A DNA stretch of 64,000 nt from assembly GCA_017408685.1 (NCBI GenBank), contig JAFQUE010000009.1, positions 1 through 64,000 on the forward strand, given 5' to 3'. The position numbers and the translations under genes were made by a program. Positions 22,924 to 31,285 of the stretch are shown here, piece after piece. Within the stretch, counting starts at the first letter, position 1; every line of letters begins with the position of its first letter. The notes under the pieces are model-generated. The model was given only the letters and a program-made list of their open reading frames with translations, was not told where the DNA came from and ran no database searches. This DNA comes from Bacteroidaceae bacterium. Lineage in GTDB: Bacteria; Bacteroidota; Bacteroidia; Bacteroidales; Bacteroidaceae.

Positions 22924-25900
22924 TCAGTTCCTGAGGGAGTTGTCTCCTTTGACAAGTTCCTGGTATACATTGTCTAATGAGTGTCCTGCGTATTTGATGA
23001 ACAGGGCAGACATCTCCTCGTCGTTCTCATTGTCATCGGAGAGGATTACTTTTACTCCTTCAAGAAGTATTTTCCTGCGGAACTCTTCAATGCTCTTGTT
23101 GCGTTCCCTCGGTTTGAGAGTGTTGTACCAGCGGAGGTATTCGTACTCGTCCTTTATGACCTGTCCGGAACTTCTGAGATATCCCTCCTTGAGCATTTGC
23201 AATGTGTCATCGCCAAGGTACATGTCTGTGCCTGCCGCCTCTTTCTGGCGTGCGTGCATAATCTGATAAATCTTGGCAATCTCAATGGTGCCGTCCCTCA
23301 GCGGGTCGTAGCGTACTATGTCGCCGGGCAGTTCGGTGTCCCATTTCTCAAGCAGGTTTATGATTCTCCTTGTGATTTCAAGTGCTTTTGCAGTGTCACC
23401 CTCTTTCTCGGCCAATATGAGGTCATTGTGCATGTACTGCGCCAATGCCGCCATCTGTGTGCGGTGGGTGCTTATCATGCGGTGGATTGTCTCGTCGGCA
23501 TAATACTCCTTATTCTCCTTTATGCCTCCCCACTTGAAACGGCTGATGACATTGTGGTAGAACTTGTCGGTGTCAACAGGGTAGTCATATATGCCTGCCT
23601 CCTGTCCTGCCGGTACAATCTCTGTCCAGTTGAATGGAGTAATTCTGTATGCGAGTCCTTCAAGGACGAAGAAGTTCTGCAGTATTCTGGGGTAGTTGTC
23701 CTGTCCCACTGTTATAGACATGTAGATGGGGCGTTCCCAGTTGGCGTTGGCAAGCATTTCCAATATAAGGAGTTCGTGGCGGTACATGGCTGTTACGTCT
23801 GACATGTCAATCTCCATGTATTCGGGCATGTCGTGCCTGAACAGGTTCGGGATTTTCATGCCTGAACGTTTTACCGCTGCCGAGTCTATGCTTATGCGCA
23901 TTGCTCCGGTTGGTATTATGGGTTTGCCGGGTGCGAGTTCTTCGGCAATCCTCATAGCGTGCCTGCCGTATGCTTCCTGATATTCGGCAATGGTTCTCTC
24001 TTCTTCATTGTTGCTGTCCATGCCGTTGAGACCGAGTTTTATGAGTCTTTCGGCGTCGGTCTTTATTTTGGGCTTGATGTAGCCGATGATTTCATCGACA
24101 ACTTTGCGGCCTTCGGATTTCTCCTTGTCATTGGCTTCGGTTATCCAGTATTTCATTATGTTGCTTACCTCGCGGATGTCGCCGATGAGGTTTGCTTTCT
24201 CCGGGTTCCTGTTCAGGAACTCGTTGATGTGTCTTGTGGCAATATCGGGCAGGATGAATACATACTGGTTGGTGTTGCCGTTGTAGTCTTCGCTTTGCCA
24301 GTTTATGGGCAGGGCCGGCGATTCGTATGCGGGTCGCTTCATCTGGTCTATGTACCAGTCGGCCTGTATGTAGGAGAGGTTGCATACACGTGTGTCGGTA
24401 CGCTCTCCTTCGACCTCCTGGTTATACCACAATGGGAAGGTGTCGTTGTCGCCGCAGGTGAAGATAATCGGTGAACAACTGTCGGGGAGTGTGTTCAGGT
24501 AGTTCTGTCCGAAGTCGCGGCATGCGTACCGTCCGCTGCGGTCGTGGTCGTCCCATGTCTGCGATACCATCTGCACCGGTACCAGAAGGCACACAACCGA
24601 CACTATGGCATTGAGTGCTGCGCTCTCTTTCTTCGTGCGTTTCTCAATGAATTCTACTATGCCGGCCACGGCCATTCCAATCCATATTGCAAAAGCATAG
24701 AACGACGCTGCATAGGCATAGTCGCGCTCGCGTGGCTGCATTGGTGTCTGGTTCAAGTAAAGTACAATCGCAAGGCCTGTCATGAAGAATAGCATTCCTA
24801 CAACGAGCAGTTGTCTCTTGCCTTCACAACCTTTCTTTGCCTGCCATATCAGGCCTATGATACCGAGTATTAACGGGAGGGCGAAGAATACGTTGCGACC
24901 CTTGTTCTCTTTGAGTGATTCGGGCAGTTTGTCCATGTTGCCCAAACGTATTTCGTCAAGGAACGGAATGCCTGTTATCCAGTTGCCGTGCTCTTTTTCG
25001 CCATGACTCTGTATGTCGTTCTGTCGTCCCACGAAGTTCCAAAGGAAATATCTCCAGTACATGTGGTTGACCTGGTAGTTTATGAAGAATGAGATGTTGT
25101 CCAGTTGTGTGGGCATTTTCACTCTGCCTCCACGGCTCTGCGACGGTACGGTGTTCGTGATTTTCCCGCACCACTTCTCGTAGTGTGCTGCATGGTTGTC
25201 GCTGTACATGCGCGGGAAGAGCATGTTCTGTGCATAGAGATAATCTTTGTTGTATTCTATTATCTTGTACTCTCCCTTCTCGTAATCGCGTGCATAGACA
25301 GGACTGGTCTCAACGCTCACGGCTCTTCCGTTCTCGTCGTACTGCAGTTCCGAAGTGAACGCCTGACCATAGAATAGCGGGCGTGTACCGTACTGCTCGC
25401 GGTTGAGGTACACACCAAGGGTGAAGATGTCCTCGGGTGAGTTCTGGTCCATTGGGGTGTTGGCTGCAGAACGTATCACAATGAGGGCATATGATGAGTA
25501 ACCTATCATTATGAACATCATACACAGGAATGCTGTGTTGAACATCCTGAAACTTACAAGGTATCTCTTCGCGCTTTTGATTATACCGGTCTTTTTTGAT
25601 GTTTCTGTTATGTCCTTCTGCATTAAGGCAATGAATGCGAGTGCGGCAAGTACAATGACGCCTATTACAATGCTCATGCCTACCTTGTGCCCGTAGAATG
25701 GTATTCCCAGAAGTGCCACTGAAAGAATGAACAGTGTGGTTACAATCTTCTGCGCCTTGGTTGTCTGCTCCTTGAATCTCTCGGTGAATACTATGCCGGC
25801 AGTCAATGTGGCAAACAGCACAACAAGATAAACGTAGAGTCCTGTATTGAAAGGCATACCTAATACGTTTACAAAGAGCAGTTCAAACCAACCGCCTACC

Positions 25901-26622
25901 TTTACAACGCCCGGGACAATGCCGTAGAGTACCACTGCTACAAGTACTGCAGATACGGCAAGTGCCAGCAATGTATATTTCCAGTTCTTGCCGGGGAATT
26001 TCTTATAGTAGACAACAAGTACAATTGCCGGGATACAGAGAAGGTTTAGCAGGTGTACGCCAATGGAAAGACCTACAAGGTATGCAATCAGTATGAGCCA
26101 ACGGTCGCTGTGGGGCGAGTCGGCATTATCCTCCCATTTGAGTATGAGCCAGAATACAACGGCTGTGAAGAGTGAAGAGAAACTGTATACTTCACCCTCG
26201 ACTGCGCTGAACCAGTAGGTGTCGCTCCATGTATAGGCGAGTGCGCCCACAAGGCCCGACGCGAGAATGGTTATTGTCTGTGCTGCACTTATTGTACCGC
26301 TGTTGCCGACAATGAGTTTGCGTACGAGGTGTGTAATGCTCCAGAAGAGGAACATTATGCCTGCCGCACTCAGTAGTGCCGACATTATGTTCACCATGTA
26401 GGCTACATTTCCGGGAGCTGCAAACAGTGAAAAGAAGTTGGCTGCAAGCATGAAGAACGGTGCGCCTGGCGGGTGACCCACCTCCAGTTTGTTTCCTGAA
26501 AGGATAAACTCGGGACAATCCCAGAAACTTGCGGTAGGCTCGACGGTGAGGCAGTAGGTGAATGCCGCGATGAGGAACGTGAGCCAACCGATGGTGTTGT
26601 TCAACAGTTTGAATTTTTTCAT
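22924..26622 (-). CDS. DUF2723 family multi-pass membrane protein (putative protein glycosyltransferase)
   Basis: ATG 26622 (MKKFKLLNNTIGWLTFLIAAFTYCLTVEPTASFWDCPEFI) gives 1232 residues. The first ~700 residues contain about a dozen hydrophobic helices. The PTASFWDCPEF...EVGHPPGAPFF loop is the DUF2723 hallmark, comparable to the acidic first luminal loop of GT-C mannosyltransferases. The family includes the human TMEM260 O-mannosyltransferase, and the Bacteroidetes homologues are suspected to glycosylate exported proteins. The C-terminal ~500 residues are soluble, helical and periplasmic or cytoplasmic. A 29-codon upstream extension is open but has no family match. The glycosyltransferase role is family inference. 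Confidence 0.88.
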   Translation of the reverse strand: MKKFKLLNNTIGWLTFLIAAFTYCLTVEPTASFWDCPEFILSGNKLEVGHPPGAPFFMLAANFFSLFAAPGNVAYMVNIMSALLSAAGIMFLFWSITHLVRKLIVGNSGTISAAQTITILASGLVGALAYTWSDTYWFSAVEGEVYSFSSLFTAVVFWLILKWEDNADSPHSDRWLILIAYLVGLSIGVHLLNLLCIPAIVLVVYYKKFPGKNWKYTLLALAVSAVLVAVVLYGIVPGVVKVGGWFELLFVNVLGMPFNTGLYVYLVVLFATLTAGIVFTERFKEQTTKAQKIVTTLFILSVALLGIPFYGHKVGMSIVIGVIVLAALAFIALMQKDITETSKKTGIIKSAKRYLVSFRMFNTAFLCMMFIMIGYSSYALIVIRSAANTPMDQNSPEDIFTLGVYLNREQYGTRPLFYGQAFTSELQYDENGRAVSVETSPVYARDYEKGEYKIIEYNKDYLYAQNMLFPRMYSDNHAAHYEKWCGKITNTVPSQSRGGRVKMPTQLDNISFFINYQVNHMYWRYFLWNFVGRQNDIQSHGEKEHGNWITGIPFLDEIRLGNMDKLPESLKENKGRNVFFALPLILGIIGLIWQAKKGCEGKRQLLVVGMLFFMTGLAIVLYLNQTPMQPRERDYAYAASFYAFAIWIGMAVAGIVEFIEKRTKKESAALNAIVSVVCLLVPVQMVSQTWDDHDRSGRYACRDFGQNYLNTLPDSCSPIIFTCGDNDTFPLWYNQEVEGERTDTRVCNLSYIQADWYIDQMKRPAYESPALPINWQSEDYNGNTNQYVFILPDIATRHINEFLNRNPEKANLIGDIREVSNIMKYWITEANDKEKSEGRKVVDEIIGYIKPKIKTDAERLIKLGLNGMDSNNEEERTIAEYQEAYGRHAMRIAEELAPGKPIIPTGAMRISIDSAAVKRSGMKIPNLFRHDMPEYMEIDMSDVTAMYRHELLILEMLANANWERPIYMSITVGQDNYPRILQNFFVLEGLAYRITPFNWTEIVPAGQEAGIYDYPVDTDKFYHNVISRFKWGGIKENKEYYADETIHRMISTHRTQMAALAQYMHNDLILAEKEGDTAKALEITRRIINLLEKWDTELPGDIVRYDPLRDGTIEIAKIYQIMHARQKEAAGTDMYLGDDTLQMLKEGYLRSSGQVIKDEYEYLRWYNTLKPRERNKSIEEFRRKILLEGVKVILSDDNENDEEMSALFIKYAGHSLDNVYQELVKGDNSLRN

Positions 26623-26781
26623 TATATCGGAATATTTTGTTTTTCTGTTGTGTATGGTGCATTTTTCCAAAATGCGTGCAAATGTACCTAATATATAGGA
26701 AATGAACAAAATATTGCTGTCAAAAAAAGGGAATCCAAATGTTTATAGTTGTTAACCCAGAACAGAAAAGTTGAAGGCTGG

Positions 26782-29028
26782 TTACATAGGATCTATGTCG
26801 TAGTACATTGTGATGGAACGGTAGCGGGGTTGGCTCAAGTATGCCTGTTGCAGGTCCTGCAGCAGTTTGTTTATCTTGTACTGCGACAGGGTGTTCTCTA
26901 CCTTGAGCACAATCTTCCGTATGTAGAGTTGCTTTACTTTTGCCACAGGCGGCAGGTCGGGGCCGAGAATGCGGTCGTCGAAAATCTCGCGCATGTGCTT
27001 GCCGAGAACCGTGGAGAACTCCTCGAGCAACTGTACATCGCGGTGTTTTATATATATGTAAATAAGCCGATGAAAAGGGGGATAATGGAATATGAGACGT
27101 TCGCCTATCTGCTGGTCGTAGAACGATTGGTAGTCGTTGCCCACAATGAACGGGATGACCGGTGCGTCGCTCATCTTTGTCTGCAGGAACACTTTGCCTT
27201 GCCCGTTCTTGCGGCCGGCTCTGCCGGCCACCTGTGCCATGAGTTGAAAAGCTCTCTCGGTAGCGCGGAAATCGGGATAGTTCAGCAATGTGTCGGCATT
27301 GATGATTCCCACTACTGCCACATTGTCGAAGTCGAGTCCTTTCGAGACCATCTGCGTGCCGATGAGGATGTCGGTCTTTCCTTGTTGGAAGTCGGATATT
27401 ATTTTCTCATATGCGTTCCTGGTGCGCGTGGTGTCCAGGTCCATGCGCTCTATTCTTGCTTCGGGGAATATGTTCTGCAGGTCATCTTCAATTTTTTCTG
27501 TACCGTAGCCAAGATTAATGAAGTTGCGTTCTTCGCAATTGGGGCAGTGTACAGGTGCCGGGATTGTGTATCCGCAGTAGTGGCAGGTGAGTTTACCTGC
27601 ACTCTTGTGCAGTGTGAGGCTCACGTCGCAATGCTTGCATTTCGGTACCCAACCACAGGTCTTGCACTCCAGCAATGGAGCATAGCCGCGACGGTTCTGG
27701 AAGAGTATTATCTGTTGCCCGTTCTTCAGGGCCTTGCCCATTGCCTCTACCAAGGGGTCGGAGAAGGGGCCGGTGACAAGTTTGCGGCGTTGGTACTCGG
27801 CCATATCTATTACCTCTATCTGTGGTAATTTCACCGAGCGATGTCTTGTGGTTAGGTTCACGAGCGCATATTTGCCGGTTGTGGCGTTGTAATAACTCTC
27901 AATTGAAGGAGTGGCTGTTCCCAAGAGTGTCTTTGCGCCGAAAAACGACGCGAGTACGGTTGCTGCGTTACGTGCATTGTAACGTGGGGCAGGTTCCTGT
28001 TGTTTGTAACTGTTTTCGTGCTCCTCGTCAACCACCACAAGCCCAAGGCGCGTGAATGGCAGGAAAACCGACGAGCGTACACCAAGGATTACATCGTAGG
28101 GTTCGTCACTGAGTTGTTTCTTCCATATTTCAACCCTTTCGGCGTCGGAGAACTTGGAGTGGTAAAGCCCAATCCTGTTGCCGAACACATTCCTTAGCCG
28201 TTCCACAATCTGCTTGGTGAGTGCAATCTCGGGCAGCATGTATAGTACTTGTTCTCCGCGGTCAAGAGCCTCGGCGATGAGGTGTATATAGATTTCGGTC
28301 TTGCCGGCCGATGTGACGCCATGCAGAAGGGTGACGTTCTTTTCGCTGAAACTTGCCTTTATTTCGTCAAATGCTTTCTGCTGGGCTGTGTTGAGTGTGT
28401 TGCATGGTACTATAGGCTGTTTTTCGCGGTTTAGGCGCCCGATTTCGACTTCATATGTCTCGAGAATGCCCTTGTCTTTAAGTTCTTTGTATATGTTCGG
28501 GGTAACCTGTGCGGCTTCAAGGAGTTTATGTCTGCTTATCTCGCTCCTGTTGCCGGTGAACGTACCGGTGATGGAAAGGAATGTGTTCAGCAACCTTTTC
28601 TGCCGCGGTGCGCGTGACAGGCTTTGCAGGAGCAGGTTCACATCAGTCTCCTTGCTCCACTTTGCCGCAAGCCTTACGCGTTGTTCGGTGCGGGGTTTGA
28701 ATTCTCCTTTCAACCCTTGCGGAACGGCAGCCTTGTATATTTCACCGAGGGAGCAAAGATAGTATCTTGACATCCAGTCCCATAGTTTCAACTGTCCGGC
28801 TGTGACAACAGGCTCTTCGTCAAGCAATTCCTTTATTGCCTTGACGTTGTATCCTTGCGGTTCCCTGTCGTGTATTTCGCTAACGAGCGCGGTATAATTC
28901 CTTTTGTCGCCCAAAGGTACCGACACGCGGCAACCGATGGCGACTTTTCCTATCAGCGGGGATGGAATGCTGTATGTGTATGTCCCCGGTAGAGGAAGCG
29001 GCAGTATGGCTTCTATGAATCTGTTCAT
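26782..29028 (-). CDS. priA: primosomal replication protein N' (replication restart helicase)
   Basis: A 748-residue helicase that loads DnaB at stalled forks. The Walker A motif is GVTSAGKTEI, followed by a DEEH box (VVDEEHENSYKQ), GTATPSIES, and the zinc-binding insertion (CKTCGWVPKCKHCDVSLTLH and then CHYCG, CPNCEE), which supplies the eight cysteines needed for primosome assembly. Further motifs GTQMVSKGLDF and QVAGRAGR complete superfamily 2. The N-terminal beta-rich DNA-binding domain (VSVPLGDKRNYTALV) is present. It stands between the DUF2723 gene and a divergent lipoprotein row. Confidence 0.97.
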   Translation of the reverse strand: MNRFIEAILPLPLPGTYTYSIPSPLIGKVAIGCRVSVPLGDKRNYTALVSEIHDREPQGYNVKAIKELLDEEPVVTAGQLKLWDWMSRYYLCSLGEIYKAAVPQGLKGEFKPRTEQRVRLAAKWSKETDVNLLLQSLSRAPRQKRLLNTFLSITGTFTGNRSEISRHKLLEAAQVTPNIYKELKDKGILETYEVEIGRLNREKQPIVPCNTLNTAQQKAFDEIKASFSEKNVTLLHGVTSAGKTEIYIHLIAEALDRGEQVLYMLPEIALTKQIVERLRNVFGNRIGLYHSKFSDAERVEIWKKQLSDEPYDVILGVRSSVFLPFTRLGLVVVDEEHENSYKQQEPAPRYNARNAATVLASFFGAKTLLGTATPSIESYYNATTGKYALVNLTTRHRSVKLPQIEVIDMAEYQRRKLVTGPFSDPLVEAMGKALKNGQQIILFQNRRGYAPLLECKTCGWVPKCKHCDVSLTLHKSAGKLTCHYCGYTIPAPVHCPNCEERNFINLGYGTEKIEDDLQNIFPEARIERMDLDTTRTRNAYEKIISDFQQGKTDILIGTQMVSKGLDFDNVAVVGIINADTLLNYPDFRATERAFQLMAQVAGRAGRKNGQGKVFLQTKMSDAPVIPFIVGNDYQSFYDQQIGERLIFHYPPFHRLIYIYIKHRDVQLLEEFSTVLGKHMREIFDDRILGPDLPPVAKVKQLYIRKIVLKVENTLSQYKINKLLQDLQQAYLSQPRYRSITMYYDIDPM

Positions 29029-29102
29029 TGCTGCCGCGAAGTTACTTTTATTATGTCAATTTTGCCCATTTGCTTTATAAAAAAATAAAAATATTATCCT
29101 GT

Positions 29103-29135
29103 TTTGTTTATTTTGTCAATAACATGTTATCTTTG
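29103..29135 (+). promoter_or_regulatory. promoter of the lipoprotein row
   Basis: TTTG at 29103-29106, a 21-bp spacer, then TATCTTTG at 29128-29135. This matches the Bacteroidetes -33/-7 arrangement (TTTG, about 19-21 bp, TAnnTTTG). The first lipoprotein ATG is 24 bp downstream. A second TTTG nearer (29112) would give a spacer that is too short. Confidence 0.65.
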
Positions 29136-29158
29136 CCTGTAATTAAATATTTTGGATT

Positions 29159-29503
29159 ATGAAAAAGTTCTTGCTGTCATTGGCAGTTGTTTTTGCCCTT
29201 GTAGGGTGTGGTAGTTCTGTTGAACAGAAGACACCGAATCCTTTTGAGGCGGGTACCGAGATTCTTGTAAAGGCTACAAAGGAGATTAAGAGTGCGGCTA
29301 ATGAGGATGAGGTCGCCGTGATTGTAGAACGTGCTGCATTGGCACTTGACTCAATTGACAAGAGCGAGGAGTGGCAGGTATTCATGCGCCGTATCGAGGA
29401 AAATGACTCTTTGTTCATCAAGGAAATTGCCCCTTCAAGAGCCGCCATGGATAAAGCGGTGAATGATTTTGCCGACGCAGTCGTGGCTGCAACCAGCAAA
29501 TGA
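29159..29503 (+). CDS. small lipoprotein, one copy of the ~80-residue helical unit
   Basis: A 114-residue protein with lipobox LVGC (Cys17) after MKKFLLSLAVVFA. The mature part is almost wholly helical (PFEAGTEILVKATKEIKSAANEDEVAVIVERAALAL...). It has the same layout as the repeats in the next gene: a helix, a short 'N/T-xx-E/D' turn, a second helix with xLxxxLx spacing and a third. No acidic surface-export signal follows the Cys, so it probably stays in the periplasmic leaflet of a membrane. Function unknown. Confidence 0.75.
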   Translation: MKKFLLSLAVVFALVGCGSSVEQKTPNPFEAGTEILVKATKEIKSAANEDEVAVIVERAALALDSIDKSEEWQVFMRRIEENDSLFIKEIAPSRAAMDKAVNDFADAVVAATSK

Positions 29504-29518
29504 TATAAAGTTGTTCAT

Positions 29519-30595
29519 ATGTGCAATATTAAAAAAGTACTCTGTTCCGTTGCTGTCATGTCGGCGGTTGTTGCCGTTGTGTCATGCTCTGGCAATATCC
29601 ATGAAACCCAGGCCGAAATTTACGAGGAATACAAGTCAAGACTTGATACCGCAACAACGTATGCGGGCCTGAAACTGGTTAACGACGCTCTTGAAACTGA
29701 AATCACGAATCTGTTCAAGAGTCGTGGTGCCGATTATCTCAATGTGTACAAGCAGTCAAATAAATATCGCGACAGCGAGAAACGTTTGGCAAAGGCCGAA
29801 GCGGAGTACATGGCGTCGTATTTCAACAAGTTCTTTACAAAGAACCTTCAGGAGCAGATAGACTTGTGTGCTGATTATACAAGTAAACTTGAATCGGCAG
29901 TTACGTACGATGAACTTTCTGCCCTTTGCCGTTCCTTGAACAGCGCGTTTGCCGACGCTACGTCCAAATACGCTGCAGAATTCAAGAAAGCAGGTCAAAA
30001 AAGGATTATGCCCGAGAAGTTTGCTGAACTTGACAAGGCAAAGGAGTCCTTCTTTGCAACCTATGCGTCTAAGGTGGCACCTCTTTTACATGGTCACGAG
30101 TCTGCGATATATGAGAAATATCTTCTCAAGTTGAATGAGGTCTCGGACTTCAAGAGTATAAAGCAGGTAAAACTGTACCTTGATAAGGAGATTGCGATTT
30201 TCAACAACGAGAATGAAGTCGTGTACAGGAAAATGTCACAAAATGAACTTTCTGCGTTAAAGGCGCACTCCGCTGCTGCGCGTGACCGTTTCATGGAGTA
30301 TTATCTTGACAAGGTTGCGTTGCCTCTTGTCGCATACCAGAAACAGATATATTCAGGTGCAACCGAAATGTTGGCGGCGGCACGCAATGCCGATGAAATG
30401 CGTCTTGTGAGTGACTCGTTCCAAGAATTGAACAAAGCGTTTGTTCAGGAGAATAGCGAAGAATTAGGATGGGTAGAGAGGACTGTGCTTGCCGGTGACA
30501 AAGTGTGCGGGAAAGCAAACGATGAACTGAATGAGTGTCTGGGCAGGTTCATTGAAGTATCCAAGAAAAAGGCTCAGGAACTGGGGCTTCAGTGA
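29519..30595 (+). CDS. lipoprotein with four tandem ~80-residue helical units
   Basis: A 358-residue lipoprotein (lipobox VVSC, Cys23). After the anchor the protein divides into four similar segments, roughly residues 31-109, 110-190, 191-271 and 272-353. Each runs 'Y-x3-L-x2-A-x4-E-L-x3-L' then a helix and a closing helix that ends near 'Y/F-x3-K-x5-L'. Examples are YKSRLDTATTYAGLKLVND, YTSKLESAVTYDELSALCR, YLLKLNEVSDFKSIKQVKL and ATEMLAAARNADEMRLVSD. The units look like three-helix or hairpin modules stacked in a rod. I recognise no named family. It lies 15 bp after the one-unit lipoprotein and is likely cotranscribed. Confidence 0.8.
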   Translation: MCNIKKVLCSVAVMSAVVAVVSCSGNIHETQAEIYEEYKSRLDTATTYAGLKLVNDALETEITNLFKSRGADYLNVYKQSNKYRDSEKRLAKAEAEYMASYFNKFFTKNLQEQIDLCADYTSKLESAVTYDELSALCRSLNSAFADATSKYAAEFKKAGQKRIMPEKFAELDKAKESFFATYASKVAPLLHGHESAIYEKYLLKLNEVSDFKSIKQVKLYLDKEIAIFNNENEVVYRKMSQNELSALKAHSAAARDRFMEYYLDKVALPLVAYQKQIYSGATEMLAAARNADEMRLVSDSFQELNKAFVQENSEELGWVERTVLAGDKVCGKANDELNECLGRFIEVSKKKAQELGLQ

Positions 30596-30633
30596 TGTTT
30601 CTGTATTAGTGGAACATATAAAGATAGTATAAT

Positions 30634-31008
30634 ATGAGAAGAATCAATGTTTTGTTGTTGGGGCTGATAACAGTTGTCACCCTTACTTTCTTTGCTTCGT
30701 GCAGCGGCAGTGAACCGGAAAATGTGTACGACAAGAAAATTTCGGTATATGTGAATGCCTTGGAGAAGGTAAATGCGGCCAAGGCCGTTTCGGAACTGAA
30801 TGATATAAACACTGCGCTCGAAACAGAGATTTCAGGTATTGAGGAGCAGTGTGCCGACGAACTCAATAGAATATTTGAGGAGAAGGCTGTTAATGCCGAG
30901 GCATACAAGAGTGATGAGGATTCGCTTAAAAAGGCACAGACCGGTTATGACGACGCTTATATATCAAAGTATCTCGAACTTGCCGAGGCTGCTGCACCCG
31001 AAATGTGA
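30634..31008 (+). CDS. small lipoprotein, one copy of the ~80-residue helical unit
   Basis: A 124-residue lipoprotein (lipobox FASC, Cys23). The mature region VYVNALEKVNAAKAVSELNDINTALETEI followed by helices matches the repeat unit of the preceding gene, including the shared ALETEI segment also found in its first unit. It is very acidic and has no acidic surface-export signal directly after the Cys. It lies 38 bp downstream and reads in the same direction, so this is a one-four-one arrangement of the same module over three genes. Confidence 0.75.
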   Translation: MRRINVLLLGLITVVTLTFFASCSGSEPENVYDKKISVYVNALEKVNAAKAVSELNDINTALETEISGIEEQCADELNRIFEEKAVNAEAYKSDEDSLKKAQTGYDDAYISKYLELAEAAAPEM

Positions 31009-31035
31009 TGTTGAAATATTTAAATGCAGAATAGT

Positions 31036-31215
31036 ATGAAGAAGATTTTGTTTATCCTGTCGGCAGTACTGCTGTTTACAGGTTGCACCGGCAACAAGGC
31101 CGTTGATAAGGTGGATGAGAAGGGTCACAACCCTGCTCCGGAGCAGATAATTGACCCGAATGTCCGTGTTGCAACCGATACAATGACTGTTGCTACAGAC
31201 ACTCTTGCTCAGTAA
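31036..31215 (+). CDS. small lipoprotein, 59 residues
   Basis: ATG 31036 (MKKILFILSAVLLFTGCTGN) gives a lipobox at FTGC with Cys17. The mature part is only about 43 residues, unstructured and rich in Asp, Thr and Val (RVATDTMTVATDTLAQ, an imperfect repeat). It does not share the helical unit of its neighbours. An ATG four codons upstream is also possible. It is the last gene before a strong terminator. Confidence 0.7.
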   Translation: MKKILFILSAVLLFTGCTGNKAVDKVDEKGHNPAPEQIIDPNVRVATDTMTVATDTLAQ

Positions 31216-31230
31216 CAACATAACGTTATA

Positions 31231-31270
31231 ATATAATCAGGGCAGTGCCGCGGCACTGCCCTGATTATAT
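31231..31270. terminator. perfect 40-bp palindrome, bidirectional terminator
   Basis: Each half is 20 bases (left arm ATATAATCAGGGCAGTGCCG), with no mismatch and no unpaired loop base on paper. The real hairpin would open the central GCGC. It has AT-rich ends suited to termination from both sides and sits between the convergent lipoprotein row and the alkaline phosphatase gene. Confidence 0.85.
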
Positions 31271-31285
31271 ATATGAATGTGACGA

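Noticed and set aside
26749..27828. A 359-codon plus-strand frame opposite priA
   Set aside because: It is antisense to unmistakable PriA motifs, with no plausible product.
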